64,000 bases of DNA from Streptomyces xanthophaeus. Lineage in GTDB: Bacteria > Actinomycetota > Actinomycetes > Streptomycetales > Streptomycetaceae. The stretch covers positions 124,001-188,000 of the forward strand of contig NZ_KL647133.1 of NCBI RefSeq assembly GCF_000725805.1. The letters are read 5' to 3'. The position numbers were made by a program, and so were the translations under genes. Position 1 is the stretch's first letter; each line of letters starts with the position of its first letter. Positions 56,319 through 64,000 of this stretch are shown piece after piece. The notes under the pieces are model-generated. The model did not search any database. It saw only the letters and a program-made list of their open reading frames with translations, and was not told the DNA's origin.

Positions 56319-56570
56319 ATGGTCCGTACCCCCCTCACCCCCGAAGAGCGCGAGCGCGGCGAGCGGCTCGGCGCGCTGCTGCGCGAGGCCCGAGGTCCCC
56401 GCAGCATGGTCGAGGTCGCCGCGAGCGCCGGACTCTCCGCCGAGACCCTCCGCAAGATCGAGACGGGCCGGGCCCCCACCCCCGCCTTCTTCACGGTCGC
56501 CGCCCTCGCCGAGGCGCTGGGCCTCTCGCTGGACGACGTACTGCGCCGCTGCGCCTTCGTCCCCGCCTGA
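56319..56570 (+). CDS. XRE-family HTH regulator
   Basis: 83 residues, essentially one HTH_3 domain: ERLGALLREARGPRSMVEVAASAGLSAETLRKIETGRAPTPAFFTVAALAEALGLSLDDVL. Probably binds the palindrome in front of it and controls map and itself. Confidence 0.85.
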   Translation: MVRTPLTPEERERGERLGALLREARGPRSMVEVAASAGLSAETLRKIETGRAPTPAFFTVAALAEALGLSLDDVLRRCAFVPA

Positions 56571-56583
56571 CGGGCGGCGGGGG

Positions 56584-57273
56584 TCACGCCGCGACGCGGG
56601 CCGGGTCGAACCCCTTCGTGAGGAGCCGGGCGGCGAGCGCCAGTTCCCAGGCGAACACCGGGAGGGCCGCGGCCGATCCCGCCACCGAGACCTGCTCGTA
56701 GAGCCCGGCCGCCACGGCCGCCGCCGATATGCAGATCAGCGGGCCCCCGATCAGGCCCAGGACCGCGATGGGCCGCGGCACCAGCCTCGTGCGGAACATC
56801 AGGTACGCCAGCAGTGCCGTGTTCAGGCCCAGGGCCACGTTCGGGCCGAGCAGGAACGTCCAGTCGTGCAGGGCCACGAGGGCCCGGTCTGCCCCCGCGT
56901 CGCCCACCGCCGTCGCCGCTCCCGCCGCCCCTGCCGCGTCCTGGCGCAGCGTCAGCAGGGTCAGGACGCCGAGGATCCCGACGGTGATCACCACCGCTTC
57001 GAGCAGCCGCAGGCAGAGGTATCCCACCGCCACCCCCTCGTGCCGCCTGCGCACCACCGGGAACAGTACGGCCCCGGTCCCGATGACGGCCGCCACGAGC
57101 ACCAGCTCGCACAGCGCCCCGAGCAGCGCCGAGGTGCCGGCGCCCGGGGCGAGCGTGCCCGGCGCCCCGTCGAGCAGTGGCTGGTAGAGGGCCAGCCCCC
57201 CGATCGCGGCGACCTCGGTCACCAGGAACAGCGTGCCCGCGAGTGCCGCGGTCCTTCGGTTGGGGCTCATCAT
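56584..57273 (-). CDS. DUF4386-like integral membrane protein
   Basis: 229 residues with six or seven membrane helices; MSPNRRTAALAGTLFLVTEVAAIGGLALYQPLL, and the DWTFLLGPNVALGLNTALLAYLMFRTRLVPRPIAVLGLIGG block is typical of DUF4386. Function unknown. Two 19-bp palindromes upstream point to control by the divergent TetR protein. Start at either of two adjacent ATGs. Confidence 0.8.
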   Translation of the reverse strand: MMSPNRRTAALAGTLFLVTEVAAIGGLALYQPLLDGAPGTLAPGAGTSALLGALCELVLVAAVIGTGAVLFPVVRRRHEGVAVGYLCLRLLEAVVITVGILGVLTLLTLRQDAAGAAGAATAVGDAGADRALVALHDWTFLLGPNVALGLNTALLAYLMFRTRLVPRPIAVLGLIGGPLICISAAAVAAGLYEQVSVAGSAAALPVFAWELALAARLLTKGFDPARVAA

Positions 57274-57291
57274 CGGTCCCTTCGACCTTCG

Positions 57292-57310
57292 AGGTGTACG
57301 CCGTACACCT
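57292..57310. promoter_or_regulatory. TetR operator 1
   Basis: AGGTGTACGCCGTACACCT, a perfect 19-bp palindrome, 19 bases upstream of the DUF4386-like gene. Confidence 0.75.
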
Positions 57311-57322
57311 GGCGGTCACCGT

Positions 57323-57341
57323 AGGCGTACGCCGTACACTC
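57323..57341. promoter_or_regulatory. TetR operator 2
   Basis: AGGCGTACGCCGTACACTC, second copy 31 bases (three turns) centre to centre from the first, 49 bases before the TetR start. Confidence 0.7.
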
Positions 57342-57389
57342 GTCAAGCGGGGTGGCCGGCCGGTGCCCAGCGGCGAGGAGAGGGTCGGG

Positions 57390-58100
57390 ATGGCACAGCA
57401 CGTGGGATCCGCGCGCCGGGAGCCGCTGAACAGGGAGCGGGTGCTGCGGGCCGCCGTCGCGCTCGCCGACGACGGCGGCATCGAGTCGCTCAGCATGCGC
57501 AGGCTCGCCCAGGAACTGGGCGTCGTGCCGATGGCCCTCTACAAGCACGTGGCCAACAAGGAACAGCTCCTGGACGGCATGGTCGACGCGGTCGTCGCCG
57601 GGATCGCCCCGCCACTGGAGGGCTCCGGCTGGAAGGACATCGTCCGCCGCCGCATCCTGTCGGCCCGTCAGGAGCTCCTGCGCCACCGCTGGGCCGCGCA
57701 GGTGATCGAGTCGCGCACCGCGCCGACCCCGGCCGTGCTGGCGTACCTGGACTCGATGATCGGCACGTTCCGCGACGGCGGCTTCTCCGTCGACCTCACC
57801 CACCACGTCATGCACGCCATGGGGAGCCGCCTGCTCGGCTTCAGCCAGGAGCTGTTCGACGATCCCGCGCCCGCCGGCTCCCCGGGCATGACCGCGGACG
57901 CGCTCGCCGCGCTGGCGGGGGCGTACCCGCGCGTCGCGGAGCTGGCCGCCGCGGCCGCCCACGACGAGGAATCCGCCGTCGGCCGCATCTGCGACGACCA
58001 GTTCGAGTTCGAGTTCGCCCTCGACCTCCTCCTCGACGGCCTGGAAAGGCTCCACCGGCAGGGGTGGACCTCCACCCGGTCGCCTAATGTCGGGGCATGA
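57390..58100 (+). CDS. TetR-family regulator (TetR_C_1 type)
   Basis: 236 residues. N-terminal HTH NRERVLRAAVALADDGGIESLSMRRLAQELGVVPMALYKHVANKEQLLDGMVDAVV, then a TetR_C-like ligand domain. ATG at 57390 with GAGGAG upstream. Divergent from the DUF4386-like gene and coupled by ATGA to a PPOX protein; probably represses both. Confidence 0.9.
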   Translation: MAQHVGSARREPLNRERVLRAAVALADDGGIESLSMRRLAQELGVVPMALYKHVANKEQLLDGMVDAVVAGIAPPLEGSGWKDIVRRRILSARQELLRHRWAAQVIESRTAPTPAVLAYLDSMIGTFRDGGFSVDLTHHVMHAMGSRLLGFSQELFDDPAPAGSPGMTADALAALAGAYPRVAELAAAAAHDEESAVGRICDDQFEFEFALDLLLDGLERLHRQGWTSTRSPNVGA

Positions 58101-58477
58101 CGATGGAAGAGCTCGGCAGGGCGCGGTACGTCAGTCTCACCACCTTCCGCAAGGACGGCACGCCGGTGGCGACCCCGGTCTGGGCGGTGGCCGACGGCGG
58201 CGAGCTGTACGTGTGGACGCGCAGCGACTCCTGGAAGGTGAAGCGGATCGCCCGCGACGGGCGGGTCACCGTGACCGCATGCGACGTGCGCGGCCGCGTC
58301 GAGGAGGGCGCGCCCGTCCTGGAGGGGCGGGCCCGGCTGCTGGACGAGGCGGGGCTGCGGCGGGTGCGCGCCCTGATGTCGCGCAAGTACACCTGGCAGT
58401 TCTGGGCGGTGGACGTGCCCGCCACGCTCTGGCGGCGGGGCAAGAGGCCGCACACCGCGATCGCCGTCAAGCTTTGA
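58097..58477 (+). CDS. PPOX-class F420-dependent oxidoreductase-like protein
   Basis: 126 residues of the pyridoxamine-5'-phosphate-oxidase split barrel: ARYVSLTTFRKDGTPVATPVWAVADGGELYVWTRSDSWKVKRIARDGRVTVTACDVRG. This is the branch that often binds F420. Overlaps the TetR stop by 4 bases. Confidence 0.88.
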   Translation: MTMEELGRARYVSLTTFRKDGTPVATPVWAVADGGELYVWTRSDSWKVKRIARDGRVTVTACDVRGRVEEGAPVLEGRARLLDEAGLRRVRALMSRKYTWQFWAVDVPATLWRRGKRPHTAIAVKL

Positions 58478-58522
58478 GATTCCCGTAGCGCGCCCGTAAC
58501 ACGGGTGGGGTGCAATGCGGTC

Positions 58523-59962
58523 ATGGAGACCGCGACTTCGCTGGCGATCAGTCAATTCTCCGACTATCTGCGGGGGTTGACCCAGAGACTGGATCCCGGG
58601 GCAGGCTGGTACGGGGAATTCCTGCGCCGGGACCCGGAAGGCGTGCGGGCCTGTCTCCAGGGGGCCGCGATGGCGCCGTGGGACGTCGTGGAATCGCTGC
58701 TGCGCGACCTCGCCGGACTGCGGGGCGAGGAGTTCGCGGCGCGCGAGGGCGCCTACGCGGCCGGGCTGCGGGCCGCCGCGGTCGGCGCGTGGGACCGGCT
58801 GCCGGGCGGCACCGAGGAGCTGCGGACCCTGCTCACCACGGCGGACACCCAGCGGGCCGAGGCGGACGCTGCCCTGCGGAGCCTGTCCGCCCGCCGGGCC
58901 GGCGCGACCGACCGGGCCGAGGCGGACGTCCTGGACCGGGAGCTCTCCTGGACCCGGGACGACGCGGCCCGTGCCGCGGCCCGGTACGAGGACCTGAGCG
59001 CCCGGCTGGCCGCGGCCACCCGCCCCGCAGGGCCGGGGCAGGACGGCCCGCCGCTGCCGGGCGTACCGCGGCAGCGGGTCGCGGAGCGGCCCCAGCCCCT
59101 GGTGGCCCGGCCCCAGCAGGCCGCCCCTGTCACCACCCCTGCCGGGGCCGCGGCCCCGGCCCCGGAACCGGAGGCGCCGGAGCCGGAGCCGCCCGTCGGG
59201 CGCGCCGAGGGACGGTGGCTGCGCACCGGCCGCCGCGCCGGAGGGGCCCGATACGCCGGAGCCGCGCCCTCCGGGGCCGCCGACTTCACCCCGCCGCCGG
59301 GCTACGAGGCGCAGGCCCCCGCGGCCGGACCGGACCCGGTGCGCGCCGCGCCGCGCGGGGCCCGCTTCGGCCATCCCGCCCCCACGGCCGCCCCGGCCCC
59401 CGCCCCTTCCCCGTCTTCGTCCCCGTCTCCGGCGGGCGCCCGCCCCACCGGGGCCTTCGTCGCCGAACTGCTCACCCTGCGCGCCCGGGGGCGTACGGGC
59501 GAGGCCCACGTGCTGCTGTGCGAGGCGGCCGCCTGGCCCGCCGGGCGGCTGCCCGGGCTCGCCGCCGAACTGACCCGCGCCGGGCTCGCGGCCGACTGGG
59601 CCACGCTCCTGTGGGAGGCCGCCTCGCTCCCGCCCGAGCGGCTCGCCGCCGCCGCGGCGGCGCTCGGCGAGGCGGGCCGGGAGGCCGACAGCGACGCGCT
59701 GCTGCGTCAGGGCGTGGCCCGCCCCACCGCCGAGATCGCCGATGCGGCCCTCGCCCTCGGCGGGGCCGGCCACACCCGGGAGGCCGAGGCCCTGCTCGGC
59801 GCCTTCGTCCGGGTCCGCACCGCGGAGGAGGCGGCGCGGCTCGCCGGCCGAGACCCGCAATGGCTCGCTCCCCGGCTGCTGGACGCGGCCCGCGCCCTGT
59901 CCGGGCCCCGGCACCGGGACCTGGTCCACGCCCTGCGCGTGGCCGGAATTGCCATGGCGTAA
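58523..59962 (+). CDS. Unknown protein with coiled-coil and helical repeat region
   Basis: 479 residues. An N-terminal helical domain (QFSDYLRGLTQRLDPGAGWYGEFLRRDPEGVRACLQG), an alanine/arginine-rich coiled coil (about 95-175), a long proline/alanine linker (about 175-315), and a C-terminal helical repeat section (AELLTLRARGRTGEAHVLLCEAAAWPAGRLPGLAAEL...). No membrane span or enzyme motif. The ATG with a leader lacking a clear ribosome site was preferred to a GTG six codons upstream. The architecture suggests a scaffold; not recognised. Confidence 0.75.
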   Translation: METATSLAISQFSDYLRGLTQRLDPGAGWYGEFLRRDPEGVRACLQGAAMAPWDVVESLLRDLAGLRGEEFAAREGAYAAGLRAAAVGAWDRLPGGTEELRTLLTTADTQRAEADAALRSLSARRAGATDRAEADVLDRELSWTRDDAARAAARYEDLSARLAAATRPAGPGQDGPPLPGVPRQRVAERPQPLVARPQQAAPVTTPAGAAAPAPEPEAPEPEPPVGRAEGRWLRTGRRAGGARYAGAAPSGAADFTPPPGYEAQAPAAGPDPVRAAPRGARFGHPAPTAAPAPAPSPSSSPSPAGARPTGAFVAELLTLRARGRTGEAHVLLCEAAAWPAGRLPGLAAELTRAGLAADWATLLWEAASLPPERLAAAAAALGEAGREADSDALLRQGVARPTAEIADAALALGGAGHTREAEALLGAFVRVRTAEEAARLAGRDPQWLAPRLLDAARALSGPRHRDLVHALRVAGIAMA

Positions 59963-60059
59963 AACGCCCGTCTCCTGACCGCTAACGACCGCGGGGAGAC
60001 GTAACGTGATCGACTACTCCAACCGCGCAACGCGGTCTTGCCCCACGCTGTGCCGAGGC

Positions 60060-60101
60060 CTACGTTCTACTCCCTACGCACTCCGTCTACGTGCGTAGAA
60101 C
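60060..60101. promoter_or_regulatory. Repeat cluster before the pyrimidine catabolism operon
   Basis: CTACGCAC (60074-60081) pairs with GTGCGTAG (60091-60098); overlapping, GTTCTAC (60064-60070) pairs with GTAGAAC (60095-60101). The CTACG unit occurs four times (both orientations) in 42 bases, 28 bases before the first start. Candidate operator. Confidence 0.5.
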
Positions 60102-60128
60102 CGGCGTTCCCGTCGCGAGGAGCAGCTC

Positions 60129-60971
60129 ATGGCCCAAGTCGTCCGCGCCGCGCTGGTCCAGGCCACCTGGACCGGAGACACCGAAACGATGATCGCCAAA
60201 CACGAGGAGCACGCCCGCCGGGCCGCTGCTCAGGGGGCGAAGATCATCGGCTTCCAGGAGGTGTTCAACGCCCCCTACTTCTGTCAGGTCCAGGAGCCCG
60301 AGCACTACCGCTGGGCCGAGGCGGTCCCCGACGGTCCGACCGTCCGCCGGATGCAGGACCTCGCCCGCGAGACCGGCATGGTCATCGTCGTCCCGGTCTT
60401 CGAGCTGGAGAGCGAGGGCTTCTACTACAACACCGCCGCCGTCATCGACGCCGACGGCAGCTACCTCGGGAAGTACCGCAAGCACCACATCCCCCAGGTC
60501 AAGGGCTTCTGGGAGAAGTACTACTTCCGTCCGGGCAACCTCGGCTGGCCCGTCTTCGACACCGCCGTCGGCCGGGTGGGCGTGTACATCTGCTACGACC
60601 GCCACTTCCCCGAGGGATGGCGCCAACTGGGTCTGGCCGGGGCTCAGCTGGTCTACAACCCCTCCGCCACCCACCGGGGCCTCTCCGCGCACCTCTGGCA
60701 GCTGGAGCAGCCCGCCTCCGCCGTCGCCAACGAGTACTTCATCGCCGCCATCAACCGGGTCGGCCAGGAGGAGTACGGGGACAACGACTTCTACGGGACC
60801 AGCTACTTCGTCGACCCGCGGGGGAAGTTCGTCGGCGACGTGGCCAGCGACAAGGAGGAGGAACTCCTCGTCCGCGACCTCGACTTCGGCCTGATCAAGG
60901 AGGTCCGCGACCAGTGGGCCTTCTACCGCGACCGCCGCCCCGACGCCTACGGAGGGCTCGTACAGCCGTGA
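60129..60971 (+). CDS. Beta-ureidopropionase (nitrilase superfamily)
   Basis: 280 residues. Triad E44 (GFQEVFNAPYF), K118 (YRKHHIPQ) and C155 (YICYDRHFPEGWR). The FNAPYFCQ and KGFWEKYYFRPGN segments match beta-ureidopropionases/N-carbamoyl-beta-alanine amidohydrolases. With the dihydropyrimidinase and aminotransferase downstream it forms a reductive pyrimidine pathway. GAGGAG precedes the ATG. Confidence 0.9.
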   Translation: MAQVVRAALVQATWTGDTETMIAKHEEHARRAAAQGAKIIGFQEVFNAPYFCQVQEPEHYRWAEAVPDGPTVRRMQDLARETGMVIVVPVFELESEGFYYNTAAVIDADGSYLGKYRKHHIPQVKGFWEKYYFRPGNLGWPVFDTAVGRVGVYICYDRHFPEGWRQLGLAGAQLVYNPSATHRGLSAHLWQLEQPASAVANEYFIAAINRVGQEEYGDNDFYGTSYFVDPRGKFVGDVASDKEEELLVRDLDFGLIKEVRDQWAFYRDRRPDAYGGLVQP

Positions 60972-62263
60972 CCAACCCGATCCCCCTGCACAGCCGCCAC
61001 GCCGCCGTCCTGCCCGACTGGCTCGCGCTGTACTACGACCGCCCCATCGAGCTCACCCACGGCGAGGGCCGCCACGTCTGGGACGCGGACGGCAACCGCT
61101 ACCTCGACTTCTTCGGCGGCATCCTCACCACGATGACGGCCCACGCCCTGCCCGAGGTCACCAAGGCCGTCTCCGAACAGGCCGGGCGGATCATCCACTC
61201 CTCCACCCTGTACCTGAACCGGCCGATGGTCGAACTGGCCGAACGGGTCTCGGCGCTGTCCGGCATCCCCGACGCCCGGGTCTTCTTCACCACCTCCGGC
61301 ACCGAGGCCAACGACACGGCCCTGCTGCTCGCGACGACGTACCGCCGCTCCAACCAGATCCTCGCGATGCGCAACAGCTACCACGGCCGGTCCTTCTCCA
61401 CCGTCGGGGTCACCGGCAACCGCGGCTGGTCCCCGACCAGCCTCTCGCCGCTGCAGACGCACTACGTCCACGGCGCCGTCCGCACCCGCGGCCCGTTCGC
61501 CGCCCTGTCCGACGCCGACTTCACCGCGGCGGCCGTGGCCGACCTGGAGGACGTGCTCGGTCAGACCCGCGGGGGAGTGGCCGCGCTCCTCGCCGAGCCG
61601 ATCCAGGGCGTCGGCGGGTTCACCTCACCGCCCGACGGGCTCTACGGGGCCTTCCGCGAGGTCCTGGACCGGCACGGCATCCTGTGGATCAGCGATGAGG
61701 TGCAGACCGGCTGGGGCCGCACCGGCGAGCACTTCTGGGGCTGGCAGGCGCACGCCCAGAACGGCCCGCCGGACATCCTCACCTTCGCCAAGGGCATCGG
61801 CAACGGCATGTCCATCGGCGGGGTCGTGGCCCGCGCCGAGGTGATGAACTGCCTGGACGCGAACTCCATCTCCACCTTCGGCGGTTCCCCGGTCACCATG
61901 GCCGCCGGCGTCGCCAACCTCTCGTACCTGCTGGAGCACGACCTCCAGGGCAACGCCCGCCGCGTCGGCGGCCTGCTGCTGGAGCGGCTGCGCGCGATCG
62001 CCGCCCATGTGCCGGCCGTACGCGAGGTCCGCGGCCGAGGCCTGATGGCCGGACTGGAGCTGACCCGCCCCGGCACCGACCGGGCCGACCCGGACGCGGC
62101 CGCCGCCGTCCTGGAGGCCGCCCGCGCCGGCGGGCTGCTGCTCGGCAAGGGCGGCGGGTACAACACCAGCGTGCTGCGCATCGCGCCGCCGCTCTCCCTC
62201 ACCGTCGCCGAGGCGGAAGAAGGCGCCGAGATCCTCGAACAGGCGCTCCGCAGCATCCCGTAG
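60968..62263 (+). CDS. Class III aminotransferase (beta-alanine-type)
   Basis: 431 residues, PLP fold type I. ISDEVQTGWGRTGEHFWGWQAH, PLP lysine in TFAKGIGNGMSIGG, and the AGXT2-like beginning. Likely transaminates beta-alanine or beta-aminoisobutyrate from the previous step to a semialdehyde. GTG start overlaps the amidase stop by GTGA. Confidence 0.9.
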   Translation: MTNPIPLHSRHAAVLPDWLALYYDRPIELTHGEGRHVWDADGNRYLDFFGGILTTMTAHALPEVTKAVSEQAGRIIHSSTLYLNRPMVELAERVSALSGIPDARVFFTTSGTEANDTALLLATTYRRSNQILAMRNSYHGRSFSTVGVTGNRGWSPTSLSPLQTHYVHGAVRTRGPFAALSDADFTAAAVADLEDVLGQTRGGVAALLAEPIQGVGGFTSPPDGLYGAFREVLDRHGILWISDEVQTGWGRTGEHFWGWQAHAQNGPPDILTFAKGIGNGMSIGGVVARAEVMNCLDANSISTFGGSPVTMAAGVANLSYLLEHDLQGNARRVGGLLLERLRAIAAHVPAVREVRGRGLMAGLELTRPGTDRADPDAAAAVLEAARAGGLLLGKGGGYNTSVLRIAPPLSLTVAEAEEGAEILEQALRSIP

Positions 62264-62273
62264 GGGGATTCCC

Positions 62274-63674
62274 ATGAGCATCCGCACCCTGATCCGCGGC
62301 GGTCTGGTCGTCACCGCCGCCGACGAACTGCACGCCGACGTCCTGATCGAGGACGGCCGGGTGGCCGCCCTGGCCGCCCACGGCTCCGCGGCCGCCGAGG
62401 TCTGGACGGCCGACCGTACGATCGACGCGAGCGGGAAGTACGTGATCCCCGGCGGCGTCGATGCGCACACGCACATGGAACTCCCCTTCGGCGGCACCGC
62501 GGCCTCGGACACCTTCGAGACCGGCACCCGCGCCGCCGCCTGGGGCGGCACCACCACCATCGTCGACTTCGCGGTGCAGAGCGTGGGCCACGCCCTGCGG
62601 GAGGGGCTCGACACCTGGTACGACAAGGCCGACGGCAACTGCGCGATCGACTACGCCTTCCACATGATCCTCTCGGACGTCAACGAAGGCACCCTGAAGG
62701 AGATGGACCTCCTCGTCGGGGAAGGCGTCACCTCCTTCAAGCTGTTCATGGCCTACCCGGGTGTCTTCTACAGCGACGACGGGCAGATCCTGCGCGCCAT
62801 GCAGCGGGCCTCCGGCAACGGCGGGCTGATCATGATGCACGCCGAGAACGGCATCGCGATCGACGTGCTCGTCGAACAGGCCCTGGCGCGCGGGGAGACC
62901 GACCCCCGCCACCACGGCGAGGTCCGCAAGGTGCTCCTCGAAGCCGAGGCCACCCACCGGGCCATCCAGCTCGCGCGGGTGGCCGGCTCCCCGCTGTACG
63001 TGGTCCACGTCTCCGCGGAGGAGGCCGTCGCCGAGCTGGCGGCCGCCCGTGACAAGGGCCTGCCGGTCTTCGGCGAGACCTGTCCGCAGTACCTGTTCCT
63101 GTCCACCGACAATCTCGCGGAGCCCGACTTCCAGGGCGCCAAGTACGTCTGCTCCACACCCCTGCGGCCCCGCGAGCACCAGGCGGCGCTGTGGCGGGGG
63201 CTGCGGACGAACGACCTCCAGGTGGTCTCCACCGACCACTGCCCCTTCTGCTTCCGGGGCCAGAAGGAGCTCGGCCGCGGGGACTTCTCCAAGATCCCCA
63301 ACGGCCTGCCGGGCGTGGAGAACCGGATGGACCTCCTTCACCAGGCCGTCCTGGACGGCCACATCAGCCGCCGCCGCTGGATCGAGATCGCCTGCGCGAG
63401 CCCGGCCCGGATGTTCGGCCTCTACCCCCAGAAGGGCACCATCGCGCCGGGTTCCGACGCCGACATCGTCCTCTACGATCCGCACGCCGAGCAGGTCATC
63501 TCCGCCGAGACGCACCACATGAACGTGGACTACTCGGCGTACGAGGGCAAGCGGATCACCGGACGCGTCGACACCGTGCTCTCGCGCGGCGAACTCGTCA
63601 TCGACCGGCGCGAGTTCACCGGGCGGGCCGGCCACGGGGTCTACATCCCCCGCTCCACCTGCCAGTACCTGTAA
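62274..63674 (+). CDS. hydA: Dihydropyrimidinase
   Basis: 466 residues; the amidohydrolase that opens dihydrouracil or dihydrothymine. H65 and H67 (GVDAHTHMELPFGG), carboxylated K156 (TSFKLFMAYPG), MMHAENG, YVVHVS and STDHCPF. The FGGTAASDTFETGT and MAYPG signatures separate it from allantoinase at 27 kb. Eleven bases after the aminotransferase. Confidence 0.94.
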   Translation: MSIRTLIRGGLVVTAADELHADVLIEDGRVAALAAHGSAAAEVWTADRTIDASGKYVIPGGVDAHTHMELPFGGTAASDTFETGTRAAAWGGTTTIVDFAVQSVGHALREGLDTWYDKADGNCAIDYAFHMILSDVNEGTLKEMDLLVGEGVTSFKLFMAYPGVFYSDDGQILRAMQRASGNGGLIMMHAENGIAIDVLVEQALARGETDPRHHGEVRKVLLEAEATHRAIQLARVAGSPLYVVHVSAEEAVAELAAARDKGLPVFGETCPQYLFLSTDNLAEPDFQGAKYVCSTPLRPREHQAALWRGLRTNDLQVVSTDHCPFCFRGQKELGRGDFSKIPNGLPGVENRMDLLHQAVLDGHISRRRWIEIACASPARMFGLYPQKGTIAPGSDADIVLYDPHAEQVISAETHHMNVDYSAYEGKRITGRVDTVLSRGELVIDRREFTGRAGHGVYIPRSTCQYL

Positions 63675-63695
63675 GCGCACGTAAGGAGCCGCCCG

Positions 63696-64000
63696 TATGG
63701 ACTTCGGCCTCGTCCTGCAGACCGACCCGCCCGCCTCGCAGGTCATCAGCCTCATGCGCCGCGCCGAGCGCAACGGTTTCCGCTACGGCTGGACCTTCGA
63801 CTCCGCCGTGCTGTGGCAGGAGCCGTTCGTCATCTACAGCCAGATCCTGGAGCACACCCGCAAGCTCCACATCGGCCCGATGGTCACCAATCCGGGCACC
63901 CGCACCTGGGAGGTGACCGCCTCCACCTTCGCCACCCTCAACGACATGTTCGGCAACCGCACGGTGTGCGGGATCGGGCGCGGGGACTCGGCGATGCGCG
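63696..64000 (+). CDS. LLM-class F420-dependent oxidoreductase, 5' part
   Basis: 102 codons are visible and the frame runs off the window. MDFGLVLQTDPPASQVISLMRRAERNGFRYGWTFDSAVLWQEPFVIY, then HIGPMVTNPGTRTWEVTASTFATLNDMF and GIGRGDS, typical of luciferase-like monooxygenases found at the end of such hyd operons. AAGGAG precedes the ATG. It may act with the PPOX protein's cofactor F420; its role in pyrimidine breakdown is inferred. Confidence 0.85.

Overview
This is a linear piece of a Streptomyces-type actinomycete chromosome. The DNA is very GC-rich, third codon positions are almost all G or C, and GTG and TTG starts and 4-base stop/start overlaps (ATGA, GTGA) are common. The gene set includes AllR-type IclR, MocR, F420/PPOX enzymes, FemX/MurJ and many two-component and ABC systems. 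I see no rRNA, tRNA, CRISPR array, insertion sequence or phage genes. It looks like ordinary vertically inherited chromosome with dense catabolic regulation.

Layout. Positions 1-13.7 kb and 16.4-29.6 kb form a purine/ureide and glyoxylate region. It starts with the 3' end of glyoxylate carboligase (1-717) and a TetR-controlled agmatine deiminase/N-carbamoylputrescine amidase pair (aguA-aguB). Next come catalase, tartronate semialdehyde reductase and hydroxypyruvate isomerase on the minus strand, and a small orf plus HTH gene. The urate operon follows (uraD-uraH-urate oxidase), then 8-oxoguanine/guanine deaminase and a xanthine/urate permease. After an exonuclease, a VOC protein and a secreted SGNH lipase come malate synthase, a MobA/MocA-like nucleotidyltransferase, a MocR regulator, and a two-component system divergent from an ABC exporter. 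An odd caspase-like orf, the IclR regulator allR, allantoinase and allantoicase close the region. Together these would take urate to allantoin, allantoate and ureidoglycolate. The resulting glyoxylate would enter central metabolism through malate synthase or through the carboligase/isomerase/reductase route. Ureidoglycolate lyase and xanthine dehydrogenase are not in the window.

29.7-39.4 kb holds a RibD-like reductase, an EamA exporter, a Gfo/Idh dehydrogenase divergent from a sugar ABC operon with a ROK sugar kinase, then MBL, exonuclease III and a small unknown gene. 39.4-42.6 kb is a glutamate-type polar amino acid ABC operon. 42.6-49 kb is cell-envelope related: a secreted CocE-like hydrolase, a lipoprotein L,D-transpeptidase, a FemAB-family transferase and a MurJ paralogue. 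48.8-51.4 kb is an OmpR-type regulator/kinase/lipoprotein operon. It is followed by a P450, a membrane-anchored unknown, gamma-glutamyltransferase, a second-copy-type methionine aminopeptidase divergent from an XRE regulator, and a DUF4386-like membrane protein divergent from a TetR/PPOX pair. The right end (60.1-64.0 kb) is a reductive pyrimidine catabolism operon: beta-ureidopropionase, class III aminotransferase, dihydropyrimidinase and the start of an LLM-class F420 oxidoreductase.

The most interesting signals are regulatory. Two different DNA motifs recur at the catabolic promoters: TTCC-N7-GGAA boxes (fitting an IclR/AllR regulator) at katA, hyi, aceB and allB, and a TCAACA-N5-RTTGA box at katA, the urate operon, aceB and allB, usually over the -35. 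The catalase leader also has overlapping, mutually exclusive hairpins, one of which hides its ribosome binding site. Three perfect-size operators sit between the TetR gene and aguA.
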